Assembly (NCBI RefSeq): GCF_019649015.1
Contig: NZ_BLPI01000001.1
Span: 2,785,001-2,849,000, forward strand
Source: Agarivorans litoreus
GTDB lineage: Bacteria > Pseudomonadota > Gammaproteobacteria > Enterobacterales > Celerinatantimonadaceae
Reading direction: 5' to 3'
DNA length: 64,000 nt
The translations under genes were made by a program, and so were the position numbers. How positions within the stretch are numbered: position 1 is the first letter of the stretch; each line of letters begins with the position of its first letter. Shown here in pieces: positions 1 to 10,152 of the stretch. The notes under the pieces are model-generated. The model was not told the origin of the DNA. It did no database searches and saw only the letters and a program-made list of their open reading frames with translations.

Positions 1-2226
<2,226 letters not shown>

Positions 2227-2337
2227 ATACAACACCTAAAGGGTGTTGCTTATAGATACTTTATTTTAGAAACCATGAATGCTTGTTAGTGCTCATGAGG
2301 TATTTCAGCTTTTTCGAATGTTAAAGACAACAGTTTT

Positions 2338-2456
2338 TGCCTGGTGGCAATAGCGTTGTGGACCCACCTGACTCCATGCCGAACTCAGAAGTGAAACGCA
2401 ACTGCGCCGATGATAGTGTGGGGCTTCCCCATGTGAAAGTAGGTCACCGCCAGGCT
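2338..2456 (+). rRNA. rrf: 5S ribosomal RNA
   Basis: The 5S rRNA gene lies about 110 bp after 23S. It starts TGCCTGGTGGC and ends CACCGCCAGGCT, and these ends pair as helix I. The internal segment CCATGCCGAACTCAGAAGTG is the strongly conserved loop B/C region. The length of about 119 nt is normal. The spacer from 23S holds no tRNA gene. Confidence 0.95.
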
Positions 2457-2467
2457 CTCATTATCGA

Positions 2468-2497
2468 AAAGGGCTTCCCTATTGGGAAGCCCTTTTT
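2468..2497 (+). terminator. rRNA operon intrinsic terminator
   Basis: A perfect 12-bp stem AAAGGGCTTCCC is closed by the tetraloop TATT and followed by TTTTT. It sits 12 bp after the 5S gene and matches the expected end of the rrn operon. Confidence 0.9.
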
Positions 2498-2541
2498 GTT
2501 TGTGTTTAGCGAGGCTTGCTTTCGACAGTAGGGCGGAGGCG

Positions 2542-2619
2542 GTTAAAGACAACACGCAGTTTTGTTCCGCCGAAGCGCAAGCCGCTATGCTGCGCACCTG
2601 ACCACCGCCAGGCGCTCAT
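2542..2619 (+). pseudogene. Probable remnant of a second 5S rRNA gene
   Basis: Three short blocks occur in the same order as in and around the intact 5S gene. GTTAAAGACAACA (2542-2554) is identical to the 5' flank at 2320-2332. CACCTGAC (2595-2602) matches 5S at 2365-2372. CACCGCCAGGC plus CTCAT with one changed base (2603-2619) matches the 5S 3' end and flank at 2445-2461. The stretch between is diverged, and most of the 5S body is missing. I infer a tandem 5S copy that decayed by deletion between CACC repeats. It cannot give a functional 5S RNA. Confidence 0.5.
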
Positions 2620-2848
2620 ACTAAGTCCTCGTCTAATGACGAGAACCTTAAATCCAATATCCATAAAGCTCTCCTTTTAGATAAACCTCTCATTAAACTA
2701 ACTTCCTTAATTCTATATTTGATTAATAAAACAGCACTCGGTGGGTTAAAGGTGTGGAAAAGTTTGTAAAGCCGATCTGGATGAATTAGCCTGAGATTGA
2801 ACGTTTGCAATACTTCTCACATCGCCTGTTGGCCTATGGAGGGCAAAT
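2620..2848. other. Non-coding spacer upstream of phoH-like gene
   Basis: This A+T-rich spacer separates the rRNA operon from the PIN-PhoH gene. It holds a small hairpin, CTCGTC-TAAT-GACGAG at 2628-2643, with no T-run after it. A ribosome binding site (GGAGGG) lies just before the ATG at 2849. I could not pick out a convincing promoter, although one is expected here because the rrn terminator lies upstream. Confidence 0.5.
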
Positions 2849-4234
2849 ATGGAAAATAACGCTCCAAGTAAACTGTTCATTCTTGACACTAACGTGCTGC
2901 TGCACGAACCCCTCGCAATATACTCTTTCCAAGAACATGACGTCGTTATTCCAATGACTGTCCTAGAAGAATTAGATCGAATTAAAGATAGGCAAAAAGA
3001 CGTTAGCAGGGATGCTCGAGTGGCTATTCGCTCACTTGAAGACGTATTTGCATCCGCTTCGCCAGAGCAAATTGTAAATGGTGTAGAGTTAAAAAATGAC
3101 GCAGATAATCAAGTGAGTGGTAAGTTATCGATTTTTGCAGATCATACATTGGAAAAGAACCAGCAAAACTTTACTGCCGATGAACCCGATAATCGCATCA
3201 TCAACGCAGCTATTTACTTGCAAGACAAACATGCTCCTCGTCAGGTGGTATTGGTAACTAAAGACATTAACATGCGGTTAAAAGCAAAAGGTGCTGGCTT
3301 AGAGCGCGTCGAGGACTACCGAACCGACCAGCTAATCGATGATATCCGGTTGCTAGCGAAAGGCTTCATCGAATTGGAAGGTAGCTTTTGGGGAAGAGTT
3401 AAAGATTGTGAAAGTAGCTCAGAGGGGCGAGATACCCATCATGTGATTGACGCTGAAATTATCGGCCCTTGTTATGTAAACCAATATATCATCGATGACA
3501 CTGAAAGCTTTGCGGCGCGAGTAGTAAAAAAAGACGAGAAAAATGTCGAATTGCTCGACTTGGGTTATGAGCGTTTGATGGCCAAACATGCTTGGGGAGT
3601 TCATCCCAAAAACATCTATCAAGGTATGGCGTTTGATGCCTTACTCGATCCTAATATTGACTTGGTGATTCTCACCGGCCCAGCGGGTTGTGGTAAAACT
3701 CTGCTTGCTATGGCAGCAGCACTTGAGATGGTGGTAGAAAAAGGTATTTACGATAAAATTATAGTTACCCGAAATACCCCTGAAATTGCTGAATCTATTG
3801 GGTTTTTACCGGGTACTGAAGAGGAAAAAATGGCTCCGTGGTTGGCCGCTATTACCGATACTTTAGAAGTGTTGCACAAACACGATGAATCTATGTCTGG
3901 TTCTATGAGTTACATTATGGAGAAGGCTAACATTCAATTCAAATCGGTAAACTTTATGCGTGGACGCAGTATTCAAAACGCTTTTGTGTTTTTGGATGAA
4001 TGTCAAAATTTAACAGCTTCCCAGCTTAAAACCATTATTACCCGCTGCGGCGAAGGAACCAAATTGGTATGCTGTGGTAACTTAGCGCAAATCGACAGCA
4101 ATTATTTGTCGGCCGTTACTTCGGGCTTAACTTATATTGTAGAGCGTTTTAAAGATTTTGATGGTAGTGCAAACGTGTATTTAAATGGGGTAGTAAGGAG
4201 CCGTTTAGCCTCGTTTGCAGAAGAAAAACTATAG
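2849..4234 (+). CDS. PIN domain-PhoH family ATPase (PhoH2/YlaK type)
   Basis: This 461-residue protein joins an N-terminal PIN nuclease-like domain to a C-terminal PhoH ATPase, the PhoH2 architecture described as an RNA helicase/ribonuclease. The PIN start is seen as the FILDTNVLLHEP segment at residues 10-21, with a conserved acidic Asp. The PhoH part has a Walker A motif GPAGCGKT at residues 277-284 and a Walker B-like FLDE around residue 383. It is cytoplasmic, with no signal peptide. The ATG has a good GGAGG-type binding site. A PilZ gene follows 10 bp later, so the two are probably co-transcribed. The family is well recognised, but its substrate in this organism is unknown. Confidence 0.9.
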   Translation: MENNAPSKLFILDTNVLLHEPLAIYSFQEHDVVIPMTVLEELDRIKDRQKDVSRDARVAIRSLEDVFASASPEQIVNGVELKNDADNQVSGKLSIFADHTLEKNQQNFTADEPDNRIINAAIYLQDKHAPRQVVLVTKDINMRLKAKGAGLERVEDYRTDQLIDDIRLLAKGFIELEGSFWGRVKDCESSSEGRDTHHVIDAEIIGPCYVNQYIIDDTESFAARVVKKDEKNVELLDLGYERLMAKHAWGVHPKNIYQGMAFDALLDPNIDLVILTGPAGCGKTLLAMAAALEMVVEKGIYDKIIVTRNTPEIAESIGFLPGTEEEKMAPWLAAITDTLEVLHKHDESMSGSMSYIMEKANIQFKSVNFMRGRSIQNAFVFLDECQNLTASQLKTIITRCGEGTKLVCCGNLAQIDSNYLSAVTSGLTYIVERFKDFDGSANVYLNGVVRSRLASFAEEKL

Positions 4235-4244
4235 AAGGTAGAAC

Positions 4245-4523
4245 ATGATTGGAGAAGCAAACAAGCGTGCATTTCACCGTATGCTAATTAACGCAGAGTT
4301 GCGAATTATGGTTGGTCAACAGCGCTATGCTGGTTTATGTAAAGACCTAAGTGCAACTGGGATGGGCATTAGTGTTAAAGACGTAAAACTCGCTATTGGT
4401 GATGAAGTCGAAGTCGCCTTGAGTGGTGAAGGTGTTGCGCCTTTTAGCGCCAAAGGTAAAGTGGTTCGTTGCGCTGGAGACGGTGAGATTGACTACGCGG
4501 TAGAGTTTACTTCTCTCTCTTAA
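4245..4523 (+). CDS. PilZ domain c-di-GMP receptor, stand-alone
   Basis: This is a 92-residue single PilZ domain. Both c-di-GMP binding signatures are intact: RxxxR as R8-A-F-H-R12, and DxSxxG as D34-L-S-A-T-G39. The domain makes up nearly the whole protein, so it should act as a small adaptor that changes partner when loaded with c-di-GMP. It lies 10 bp after the PIN-PhoH gene with an AAGGTAG-type binding site. Its last 17 bp overlap the end of the convergent transglutaminase-like gene. The partner is unknown. PhoH is the neighbour, and the MSHA pilus locus further on is also a c-di-GMP-controlled system. Confidence 0.9.
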   Translation: MIGEANKRAFHRMLINAELRIMVGQQRYAGLCKDLSATGMGISVKDVKLAIGDEVEVALSGEGVAPFSAKGKVVRCAGDGEIDYAVEFTSLS

Positions 4524-5469
4524 ATTCTGGTGGAACCCAGTCCATTTGTTGATAGGTATACAAACCTGAATGAATGTACTGGGCACTTTCTTTTGCCACC
4601 TTTCCTAGCTCGAATAAGGCCGGCCCGGTTGGTTCTAGCAATACATACTGCTTTCCTCTAATTCTCACCGTTTCATCACTGGCTTGTGGTGCGATGTTTA
4701 ATGCAAGTAGAGCATGATTAGGCACATAGATAATGGCAACATCTAAGCGTGGATAGAGGGTCTTTAGGGCGCTGGCTAGCAAGGTTGTTTTGCTGTCACA
4801 GTCTCCCACATTATTTCTAATTACTTGGATTGGCGTGAGAAAGCCTGCTCCACGTAAACGATCCTTTGAGCGCAGTTCACTATAAGGAATGGACTGAACA
4901 AAGCTTAGTAGGTAATTGCTAACTTCCCGTTGCTTGGCTTGGTCTTCGAGTTGATTCAAACTGTTATTAAGCCAGCTAAACAAATACTCAGCACTTTCTT
5001 GGGCAAGCCTGTTATGGTCGGGCATTATTCCCATCGCGCCATCGGCTGTTTGTTTTTCTACAAAATAGTGCTTAGTTAAGTAATCTTGATAATGCTGCTG
5101 CACTTCTTTACCGAGCTTTTCTGATAGCTCTTGAATAAACTTTTGGTCATTTCCTTGCAGTTGATAACTCAGCTGACCGTGTTGGGTAATAAAGCTCACT
5201 TTAGCTTGTTTGGGGTCTATTTTACGCAGACTAGGCTTGAGCTTACTTAGTACATATTGCTGAGCTTGTTCGGGGCGATATTGGGTAAATTTAGTGAGTT
5301 TATGCGGATAGTTTAATAGGCTAAAGCTAAGTGCATGGGTATTGTTTTTATAGTCCTTCCAAAGGTAGCTGTAATGTCCGGCATTCCTTTCAAAGCGAAG
5401 CTGTTCTGCTTGAACTGGCAACGAAAGGCAACCGGAGATCATGATAAAGCACAGTAATATTCTTTTCAT
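4507..5469 (-). CDS. Exported transglutaminase-like protein
   Basis: This 320-residue protein has a Sec signal peptide at residues 1-21 (hydrophobic core ending PVQA). The C-terminal half carries a transglutaminase-like papain-fold signature: Cys224 in a GDCDSKT context and His252 in a PNHALLAL context, as expected for the Cys-His pair. The middle region has no family I recognise. It probably acts in the periplasm as a peptidase or cross-linking enzyme, but the substrate is not evident. It lies 22 bp downstream of leuA on the same strand with its own GGAG site, so it may be read through from leuA. Its 3' end overlaps the PilZ gene tail to tail. Confidence 0.75.
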   Translation of the reverse strand: MKRILLCFIMISGCLSLPVQAEQLRFERNAGHYSYLWKDYKNNTHALSFSLLNYPHKLTKFTQYRPEQAQQYVLSKLKPSLRKIDPKQAKVSFITQHGQLSYQLQGNDQKFIQELSEKLGKEVQQHYQDYLTKHYFVEKQTADGAMGIMPDHNRLAQESAEYLFSWLNNSLNQLEDQAKQREVSNYLLSFVQSIPYSELRSKDRLRGAGFLTPIQVIRNNVGDCDSKTTLLASALKTLYPRLDVAIIYVPNHALLALNIAPQASDETVRIRGKQYVLLEPTGPALFELGKVAKESAQYIHSGLYTYQQMDWVPPEFKREK

Positions 5470-5491
5470 GACGACTCCGGTTGTTTACATG

Positions 5492-7066
5492 CTAGCCCAA
5501 TTTAGACTGCTTTTGTTTTGCCACTTGCTCGGCGCGATGAATATGATTAAGCACGTGAACAAAAGCTTTGGCCGATGCTTCAACAATGTCTGTAGCTAAA
5601 CCCATACCATGGTATTTTCGCCCTTGGTAATTGGCTACGATATCCGCTTTACCTAAGGCGTCTTTAATATCGGTTTTCTCTGCGGTTGCTGTTCCGCCGC
5701 CGGCTGCTTCGATGGTGTAATCATCTATCTTAATGTCGTAACCGGTGATTTTACGTAAACAGCGGTAAGCCGCATCGATAGGACCATTACCGGTTGACGC
5801 TTCTAGTATGGTTTCTTCGCCTGCTATTAGTTTAACTGTGGCGGTGGAAACAACGTCCGAGCCACTTTGCGCACTTAAATACTCTAAACGGTAGTGTTCT
5901 GATTCATCTTGTAGATTATTGAAGAAGACTAATGCTTCAAGATCGTAATCGAATACCTGTCCTTTACGGTCAGCCAGTTCAAGAAAGCTGTCATACAACT
6001 CATCTAGCTTGTAGTCTTCTTCGCTGTAACCAAGTTCTTGCATGCGATGTTTAATTACGTGGCGACCAGAGCGAGAGGTAAGGTTTAAGCTATTTTTATT
6101 TAAGCCTATGCTCTCTGGCGTCATAATCTCGTAGGTATTTTCGTTCTTCAGCATGCCATCTTGGTGAATACCTGAAGAATGAGAAAAAGCGTTACTGCCC
6201 ACAATGGCTTTGTTGGCTTGCACCGGCATATTACACAAGTGGCTTACCAATTGGCTGGCGCGGTAAATTTCTTGAGATTTAATATTAGTACCTAGACCGC
6301 CTAACTGATCTTTACGGGTATTGATGATCATGGCTACTTCTTCTAGCGAACAGTTACCCGCACGCTCGCCAATACCGTTTAAGGTACATTCAATTTGGCG
6401 TGCGCCCTGTTGTACCGCTGAAATAGAGTTTGCTACCGATAAACCTAGGTCATCGTGACAGTGAACTGATATGACTGCTTGGTCGATATTAGGCACCCGG
6501 TTAAATAAGGTTGAAATAATACCGCCAAATTCGCTAGGTACGGTGTAACCCACGGTATCAGGAATGTTTACCGTAGTTGCGCCAGCTTTAATTGCGGCTT
6601 CTACCATGCGGCATAGGTTATCGATAGGAGTTCGTCCTGCGTCTTCACAAGAAAACTCTACGTCATTGGTATAGTTACGCGCGTGTTTTACTGCGTTTAC
6701 TGCCATCTCAAGCACATCATCAAAGCTACGTTTAAGCTTGCTTTCAACGTGTACAGTTGAGGTTGAAATAAAGGTATGAATACGAAAAGCATCAGCGACT
6801 TTTAAGGCTTCGGCTGCTACATCAATATCTTTGGGTAAGGCGCGCGATAGCGCACAAACTGTTGAGTTTTTGATTTCACGCGCGATGGTTTGCACTGAGT
6901 CGAAATCACCTGGTGACGAAATTGGAAAGCCTACTTCCATGATGTCTACACCTAAGCGCTCTAAGGCAAAGGCAATTTGCAGTTTTTCTTTTACTGTTAA
7001 ACTGGCAGCTAGCGCTTGCTCACCGTCTCGTAGGGTGGTATCAAAAATCTTGACTAGGTCAGACAT
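5492..7066 (-). CDS. leuA: 2-isopropylmalate synthase
   Basis: LeuA catalyses the first committed step of leucine synthesis, condensing acetyl-CoA with 2-ketoisovalerate. The 524-residue length is normal for the long, leucine-inhibited form. The N-terminal HMGL-like TIM barrel starts with the DTTLRDGEQ metal-site motif at residues 9-17, and the HCHDD segment gives further metal ligands. The C-terminal part, from about residue 390, is the LeuA dimer regulatory domain that binds leucine. The leuBCD genes are not next to it: downstream is the transglutaminase-like gene. ilvI-ilvH, which feed the same pathway, lie about 3 kb away on the other strand. Confidence 0.96.
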   Translation of the reverse strand: MSDLVKIFDTTLRDGEQALAASLTVKEKLQIAFALERLGVDIMEVGFPISSPGDFDSVQTIAREIKNSTVCALSRALPKDIDVAAEALKVADAFRIHTFISTSTVHVESKLKRSFDDVLEMAVNAVKHARNYTNDVEFSCEDAGRTPIDNLCRMVEAAIKAGATTVNIPDTVGYTVPSEFGGIISTLFNRVPNIDQAVISVHCHDDLGLSVANSISAVQQGARQIECTLNGIGERAGNCSLEEVAMIINTRKDQLGGLGTNIKSQEIYRASQLVSHLCNMPVQANKAIVGSNAFSHSSGIHQDGMLKNENTYEIMTPESIGLNKNSLNLTSRSGRHVIKHRMQELGYSEEDYKLDELYDSFLELADRKGQVFDYDLEALVFFNNLQDESEHYRLEYLSAQSGSDVVSTATVKLIAGEETILEASTGNGPIDAAYRCLRKITGYDIKIDDYTIEAAGGGTATAEKTDIKDALGKADIVANYQGRKYHGMGLATDIVEASAKAFVHVLNHIHRAEQVAKQKQSKLG

Positions 7067-7105
7067 TCATTAATCCTTGTCTATTGTTATTTGTGTTTGC
7101 TTCAC

Positions 7106-7161
7106 TGCACAAGTTTACGATTAGGCTTATTATTGTTTTAGGCCTTATTGTGCACAAGTTT
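7106..7161 (-). promoter_or_regulatory. Likely leuA promoter with direct repeat/palindrome operator
   Basis: On the minus strand TTGTGC (7157-7152) and AATAAT (7134-7129) are separated by 17 bp, a plausible sigma-70 promoter about 60 bp before leuA. The -35 lies inside the palindrome TTGTGCACAA (7148-7157). An 11-base direct repeat, TGCACAAGTTT on the plus strand, occurs at 7151-7161 and again at 7106-7116, just past the predicted transcription start. This arrangement suggests a repressor or activator site. No leucine-rich leader peptide was seen. Confidence 0.45.
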
Positions 7162-7243
7162 TTGGCTAGTTTAACAAGCTCTCGGCAAACTGGCTAACAG
7201 CAAATGTAGTGGCTTGAATATAGCGTGAATCAGGAGAGGTAAA

Positions 7244-7900
7244 TTGACTAAAACTGCAATTGTAATTGGTGCTACAGGCCTAGTTGGAAGTGCCCTACTT
7301 GAGCAACTTTTAGCGGATAAAAGTTGGGAAAAAGTGCGGGTGTTTGGCCGCAAAAGCACAGGAGTGAATGCGGATAAACTGGAAGAGCATATTGTAGATT
7401 TTGCCAATATAGAAAGCTGGCAGCAACTAATTCAAGGTCACAGCCTATTTATTTGCATTGGCACTACCCTTAGCCAAGCTGGCAGCAAAGCTGCAATGCG
7501 AGCCATTGATTTTAAACTTCCTTTAGCTTTTGCCACAGCGGCAAAGCGCAATCATGTTGAAGACTGTTTGCTTATCTCGTCTTTGTTCGCAAATGCCAAG
7601 TCTCCTTCTCATTACTTACGCATAAAAGGGGAGTTAGAGAATCAGTTAGCTTGCCTTGATTTTAAACACTTAATGCTGTTTCGCCCCGGGCCATTACTCG
7701 GCGAGCGCAAGCAAGCGCGTTTTTCCGAGCAAGTAGTGGCAGCGCTGCAACCGCTATTTTCCGCTAACTTGTCACCTTTGCGGCGCTGGCGTGGTATTAA
7801 AGCCGTCCAGTTGGCAGCAACCATGCTTAGCTACGCGAACAAGCCGCCTGCTGAAGCGAGGGTGGTTATTCAAGGAGAGCCGCTTTTTACCCCACGCTGA
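7244..7900 (+). CDS. NAD(P)-binding Rossmann-fold oxidoreductase (YwnB/HTATIP2-like)
   Basis: This 218-residue atypical short-chain dehydrogenase/NmrA-like protein has an N-terminal dinucleotide motif GATGLVGS at about residues 9-16 and a typical FGR segment after the second beta strand. The start is TTG at 7244, supported by a strong AGGAG site upstream; no better ATG is available. Proteins of this type bind NAD(P)H, but their substrates are mostly unknown. It is divergent from leuA. A 188-bp gap separates it from the PAP2 gene, so operon membership is unclear. Confidence 0.75.
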   Translation: MTKTAIVIGATGLVGSALLEQLLADKSWEKVRVFGRKSTGVNADKLEEHIVDFANIESWQQLIQGHSLFICIGTTLSQAGSKAAMRAIDFKLPLAFATAAKRNHVEDCLLISSLFANAKSPSHYLRIKGELENQLACLDFKHLMLFRPGPLLGERKQARFSEQVVAALQPLFSANLSPLRRWRGIKAVQLAATMLSYANKPPAEARVVIQGEPLFTPR

Positions 7901-8088
7901 GTCAATAAACCACACACTCTAGCTCTAGTATTGGGCTCCGTTCTATTTTAATTCTGCAGTAAAAGCACCTAGCTCTACTTGTGTAGTTTGTCACCAAGTG
8001 AGGCTTTGTCATGGATTTGTAAAATTAGTTTCATTTCTCGGTAAAGCATTTTATCCAGTCTGTGGAAAAGCACGAGAAGGAGCTTGGT

Positions 8089-8577
8089 ATGTTACAACGA
8101 TTGAGCCAGTGGGATTATGCAATTTCAGCAACCTGTTTGGGGCACCGCTTTAATGTGCAGGTGGCCCGTCTAGCCAGAGTAATATCGCATTCCGGTGATG
8201 GTTACTACTACGCCTTGTTTGGTGGCATTATCGCCTTCACTCCATTTGCCGGTGCTTTTTGGAGTCTCGCCTTACCTGCATTTGTTATCGAACTAATGTG
8301 CTATCTGCTGCTTAAGCAAATTTTCCGACGAGACCGACCACAAGCATTGCCAGTATTTATTCGCCCTTCCGATCGATTTAGCTTTCCCTCAGGTCATAGT
8401 GCTGGCGCTTTTGTTATGGCTGGCAGCGTGGCTCAGATATTTCCGTCTTGGGCGGGTGTCGCCTTTACCTGGGCGAGTTTGGTGGCTTGTTCAAGGGTAT
8501 TGCTTGGTGTGCACTTTGTTAGCGATATTATCGCAGGTGCCAGTTTAGGGTTGTTAATTGTTTACGGTATTAATTAG
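8089..8577 (+). CDS. PAP2-superfamily membrane phosphatase
   Basis: This 162-residue membrane protein carries all three phosphatidic acid phosphatase type 2 motifs: a K..R.RP segment (KQIFRRDRP), PSGH, and SR..LGVH...D. These supply the catalytic histidines and the phosphate-binding residues. Several hydrophobic membrane segments surround them. The ATG at 8089 is preferred over an in-frame GTG at 8062 because AAGGAG lies 7 bp before the ATG. Such enzymes dephosphorylate lipid phosphates such as undecaprenyl-PP or phosphatidate at the outer face of the inner membrane. The next gene, a glycosyltransferase, starts 12 bp after it, which suggests a shared lipid-linked sugar role. Confidence 0.85.
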   Translation: MLQRLSQWDYAISATCLGHRFNVQVARLARVISHSGDGYYYALFGGIIAFTPFAGAFWSLALPAFVIELMCYLLLKQIFRRDRPQALPVFIRPSDRFSFPSGHSAGAFVMAGSVAQIFPSWAGVAFTWASLVACSRVLLGVHFVSDIIAGASLGLLIVYGIN

Positions 8578-8589
8578 GTAAGCCAAATA

Positions 8590-9696
8590 ATGCGAATTCT
8601 TTATGGTGTACAAGGAACAGGGAACGGCCACATTACGCGAGCTCGTTTGCTATGTAGTGCTTTAAAAAAGCAAGGCATCGAGGTAGATGTATTGATGTCC
8701 GGACGGGTTGGTAAAGCGCCTAAAGTAGAAGAATTTGGTGAATACAAAAGCCTTAAGGGAATTAGTTTTCATCATCAGCGCGGTAAAGTAGATAAATGGG
8801 CTACTTTCAAGGATCTTTCATTAAAGCAATTTCGCAAAGACCTTGCCGAACTCGATTTGTCTAGTTACGACTTACTGATTAATGACTTTGAACCGGTGAG
8901 TGCTTGGGCGGCCAAACGGCAAGGTTTAACCAGTATCTCTATCTCTCACCAAGCAGCGTTTTTGCATGATATTCCTACCAAAGAGATGGGTATATGGAAT
9001 CGGCTTTTAGTCAAACATTTTGCGCCATGTGAATATAACCTCGGTGTTCATTGGTGCGACTTTAAGCAAACCATTGCGCCACCCTTAGTGGAAAAGCTGG
9101 ATGAACTAACAAACAATGGCAAGATTCTGGTGTATTTGCCTTTTGAGTCTCTCGGGCTGGTTCGTCCTTTGCTAAGCCGTTTTACCGGCCATCAATTTGT
9201 TTGTTTTCATCCCGATATTAAGCAAGTCGAAAAAGTTGATAATTTAGAACTACAACCAATTGATAGGGTAAACTTTCTTGAGCATTTGCGCAGTTGTGGC
9301 GGGGTGTTTTGTAATGCCGGCTTCGAATTACCTTCAGAAGCTATGGCTGCGGGTAAAAAGTTGCTGGTTAAGCCATTATTTGGCCAGTTTGAACAGGTTA
9401 CTAATGCCTATACTTTACAAAGCTTGGGCTTGGCACATATAGCCGAAAGCCTAGAACCTTACATACTAGATTCATGGCTTCAGCTAGATCAAAGTGAGCC
9501 AGTTTATTATCCCAATGTGGCAGAAATTCTAGCTACACACATTAGAAATAATACTTGGCGAGATTTAGATGCAATGGCACAAGAGATGTGGAAGCAAGTG
9601 AGTTATCCGGCGGCGAGCCAACTATTGATGGCCAATATCATGAGCGACAGCACGGTAAGTGTAGAATCCTTGACTAAAATAAAAGTGTCTGGGTAA
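8590..9696 (+). CDS. GT-B glycosyltransferase, MJ1255-like family
   Basis: This 368-residue protein starts with GVQGTGNGHITRA, the glycine-rich N-terminal loop typical of MurG/UGT-type GT-B enzymes and of MJ1255-like proteins. A second glycine-rich donor-site region, with CNAGFELPSEA, lies at about residues 238-250. There is no signal peptide, so it is cytoplasmic or peripheral to the membrane. Donor and acceptor are not identifiable. It lies between a PAP2 phosphatase and a 51-residue protein gene, all on one strand with short gaps. Confidence 0.75.
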   Translation: MRILYGVQGTGNGHITRARLLCSALKKQGIEVDVLMSGRVGKAPKVEEFGEYKSLKGISFHHQRGKVDKWATFKDLSLKQFRKDLAELDLSSYDLLINDFEPVSAWAAKRQGLTSISISHQAAFLHDIPTKEMGIWNRLLVKHFAPCEYNLGVHWCDFKQTIAPPLVEKLDELTNNGKILVYLPFESLGLVRPLLSRFTGHQFVCFHPDIKQVEKVDNLELQPIDRVNFLEHLRSCGGVFCNAGFELPSEAMAAGKKLLVKPLFGQFEQVTNAYTLQSLGLAHIAESLEPYILDSWLQLDQSEPVYYPNVAEILATHIRNNTWRDLDAMAQEMWKQVSYPAASQLLMANIMSDSTVSVESLTKIKVSG

Positions 9697-9712
9697 ACGA
9701 TTTGGAGGGAAC

Positions 9713-9868
9713 ATGCGTTTTACTAATGAAGACGGTGAGGTCATGGAGTTAGCTAACAATATGACCATCCAAGAGCTGTACGACATGGGGGTAAGCATCT
9801 CCTTAAGTGAAGATTCCGATCCTGAGCAGAAAATTTGGCTAACAGAAGAGCATGACACTATTAAGTAG
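9713..9868 (+). CDS. Small acidic protein, 51 residues, unknown
   Basis: An ATG at 9713 follows a strong GGAGGG site (spacing about 6) and opens a 51-codon frame ending TAG. The product begins MRFTNEDGEV and is strongly acidic, with no membrane segment, no cysteine and no signal peptide. It starts 17 bp after the glycosyltransferase gene and is followed by an intrinsic terminator, so it is probably the last gene of that unit. The binding site, spacing and terminator support a real gene. I do not recognise the family. A small regulator or adaptor of the neighbouring enzymes is possible but unproven. Confidence 0.7.
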   Translation: MRFTNEDGEVMELANNMTIQELYDMGVSISLSEDSDPEQKIWLTEEHDTIK

Positions 9869-9896
9869 TTAAGTGCTTTATAAGTAGTGCTGAATC

Positions 9897-9930
9897 ACCG
9901 GGTGTTAACTTGTTTATCATCCGGTTTTTT
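9897..9930 (+). terminator. Intrinsic terminator after the small-protein gene
   Basis: ACCGGGTG (9897-9904) pairs with CATCCGGT (9918-9925), allowing one G-U pair, around a 13-nt loop. A run of T follows directly. It ends the PAP2/glycosyltransferase/small-protein unit before ilvI. Confidence 0.7.
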
Positions 9931-10152
9931 GTGTCTTGCTTAGAAGATAACTCTTAGGTGGCTACAAGAAGCTTGAGCTGTTTTATATGATTAGCTGCTT
10001 AAAAGAATAGAAAGAGCAGACAAAAGCGTAGACGCTGGGGGGCAAGAAACGGTAAAGTGCTAGGCTTGGAAGACAGGATATTAAGTCCCATTTCCCGCAA
10101 CACAATAGAGTTATCCCCACAATTACAATAAATAAAGCCTGGAGGCTTGAAC

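Noticed and set aside
2337-2597. Short frames across the 5S gene and terminator
   Set aside because: They overlap 5S rRNA and its terminator and have no binding site; they are chance frames.
9869-10152. Possible attenuator leader peptide before ilvI
   Set aside because: The short frames present are not rich in Val, Leu or Ile, and no terminator/antiterminator pair was found near the start.
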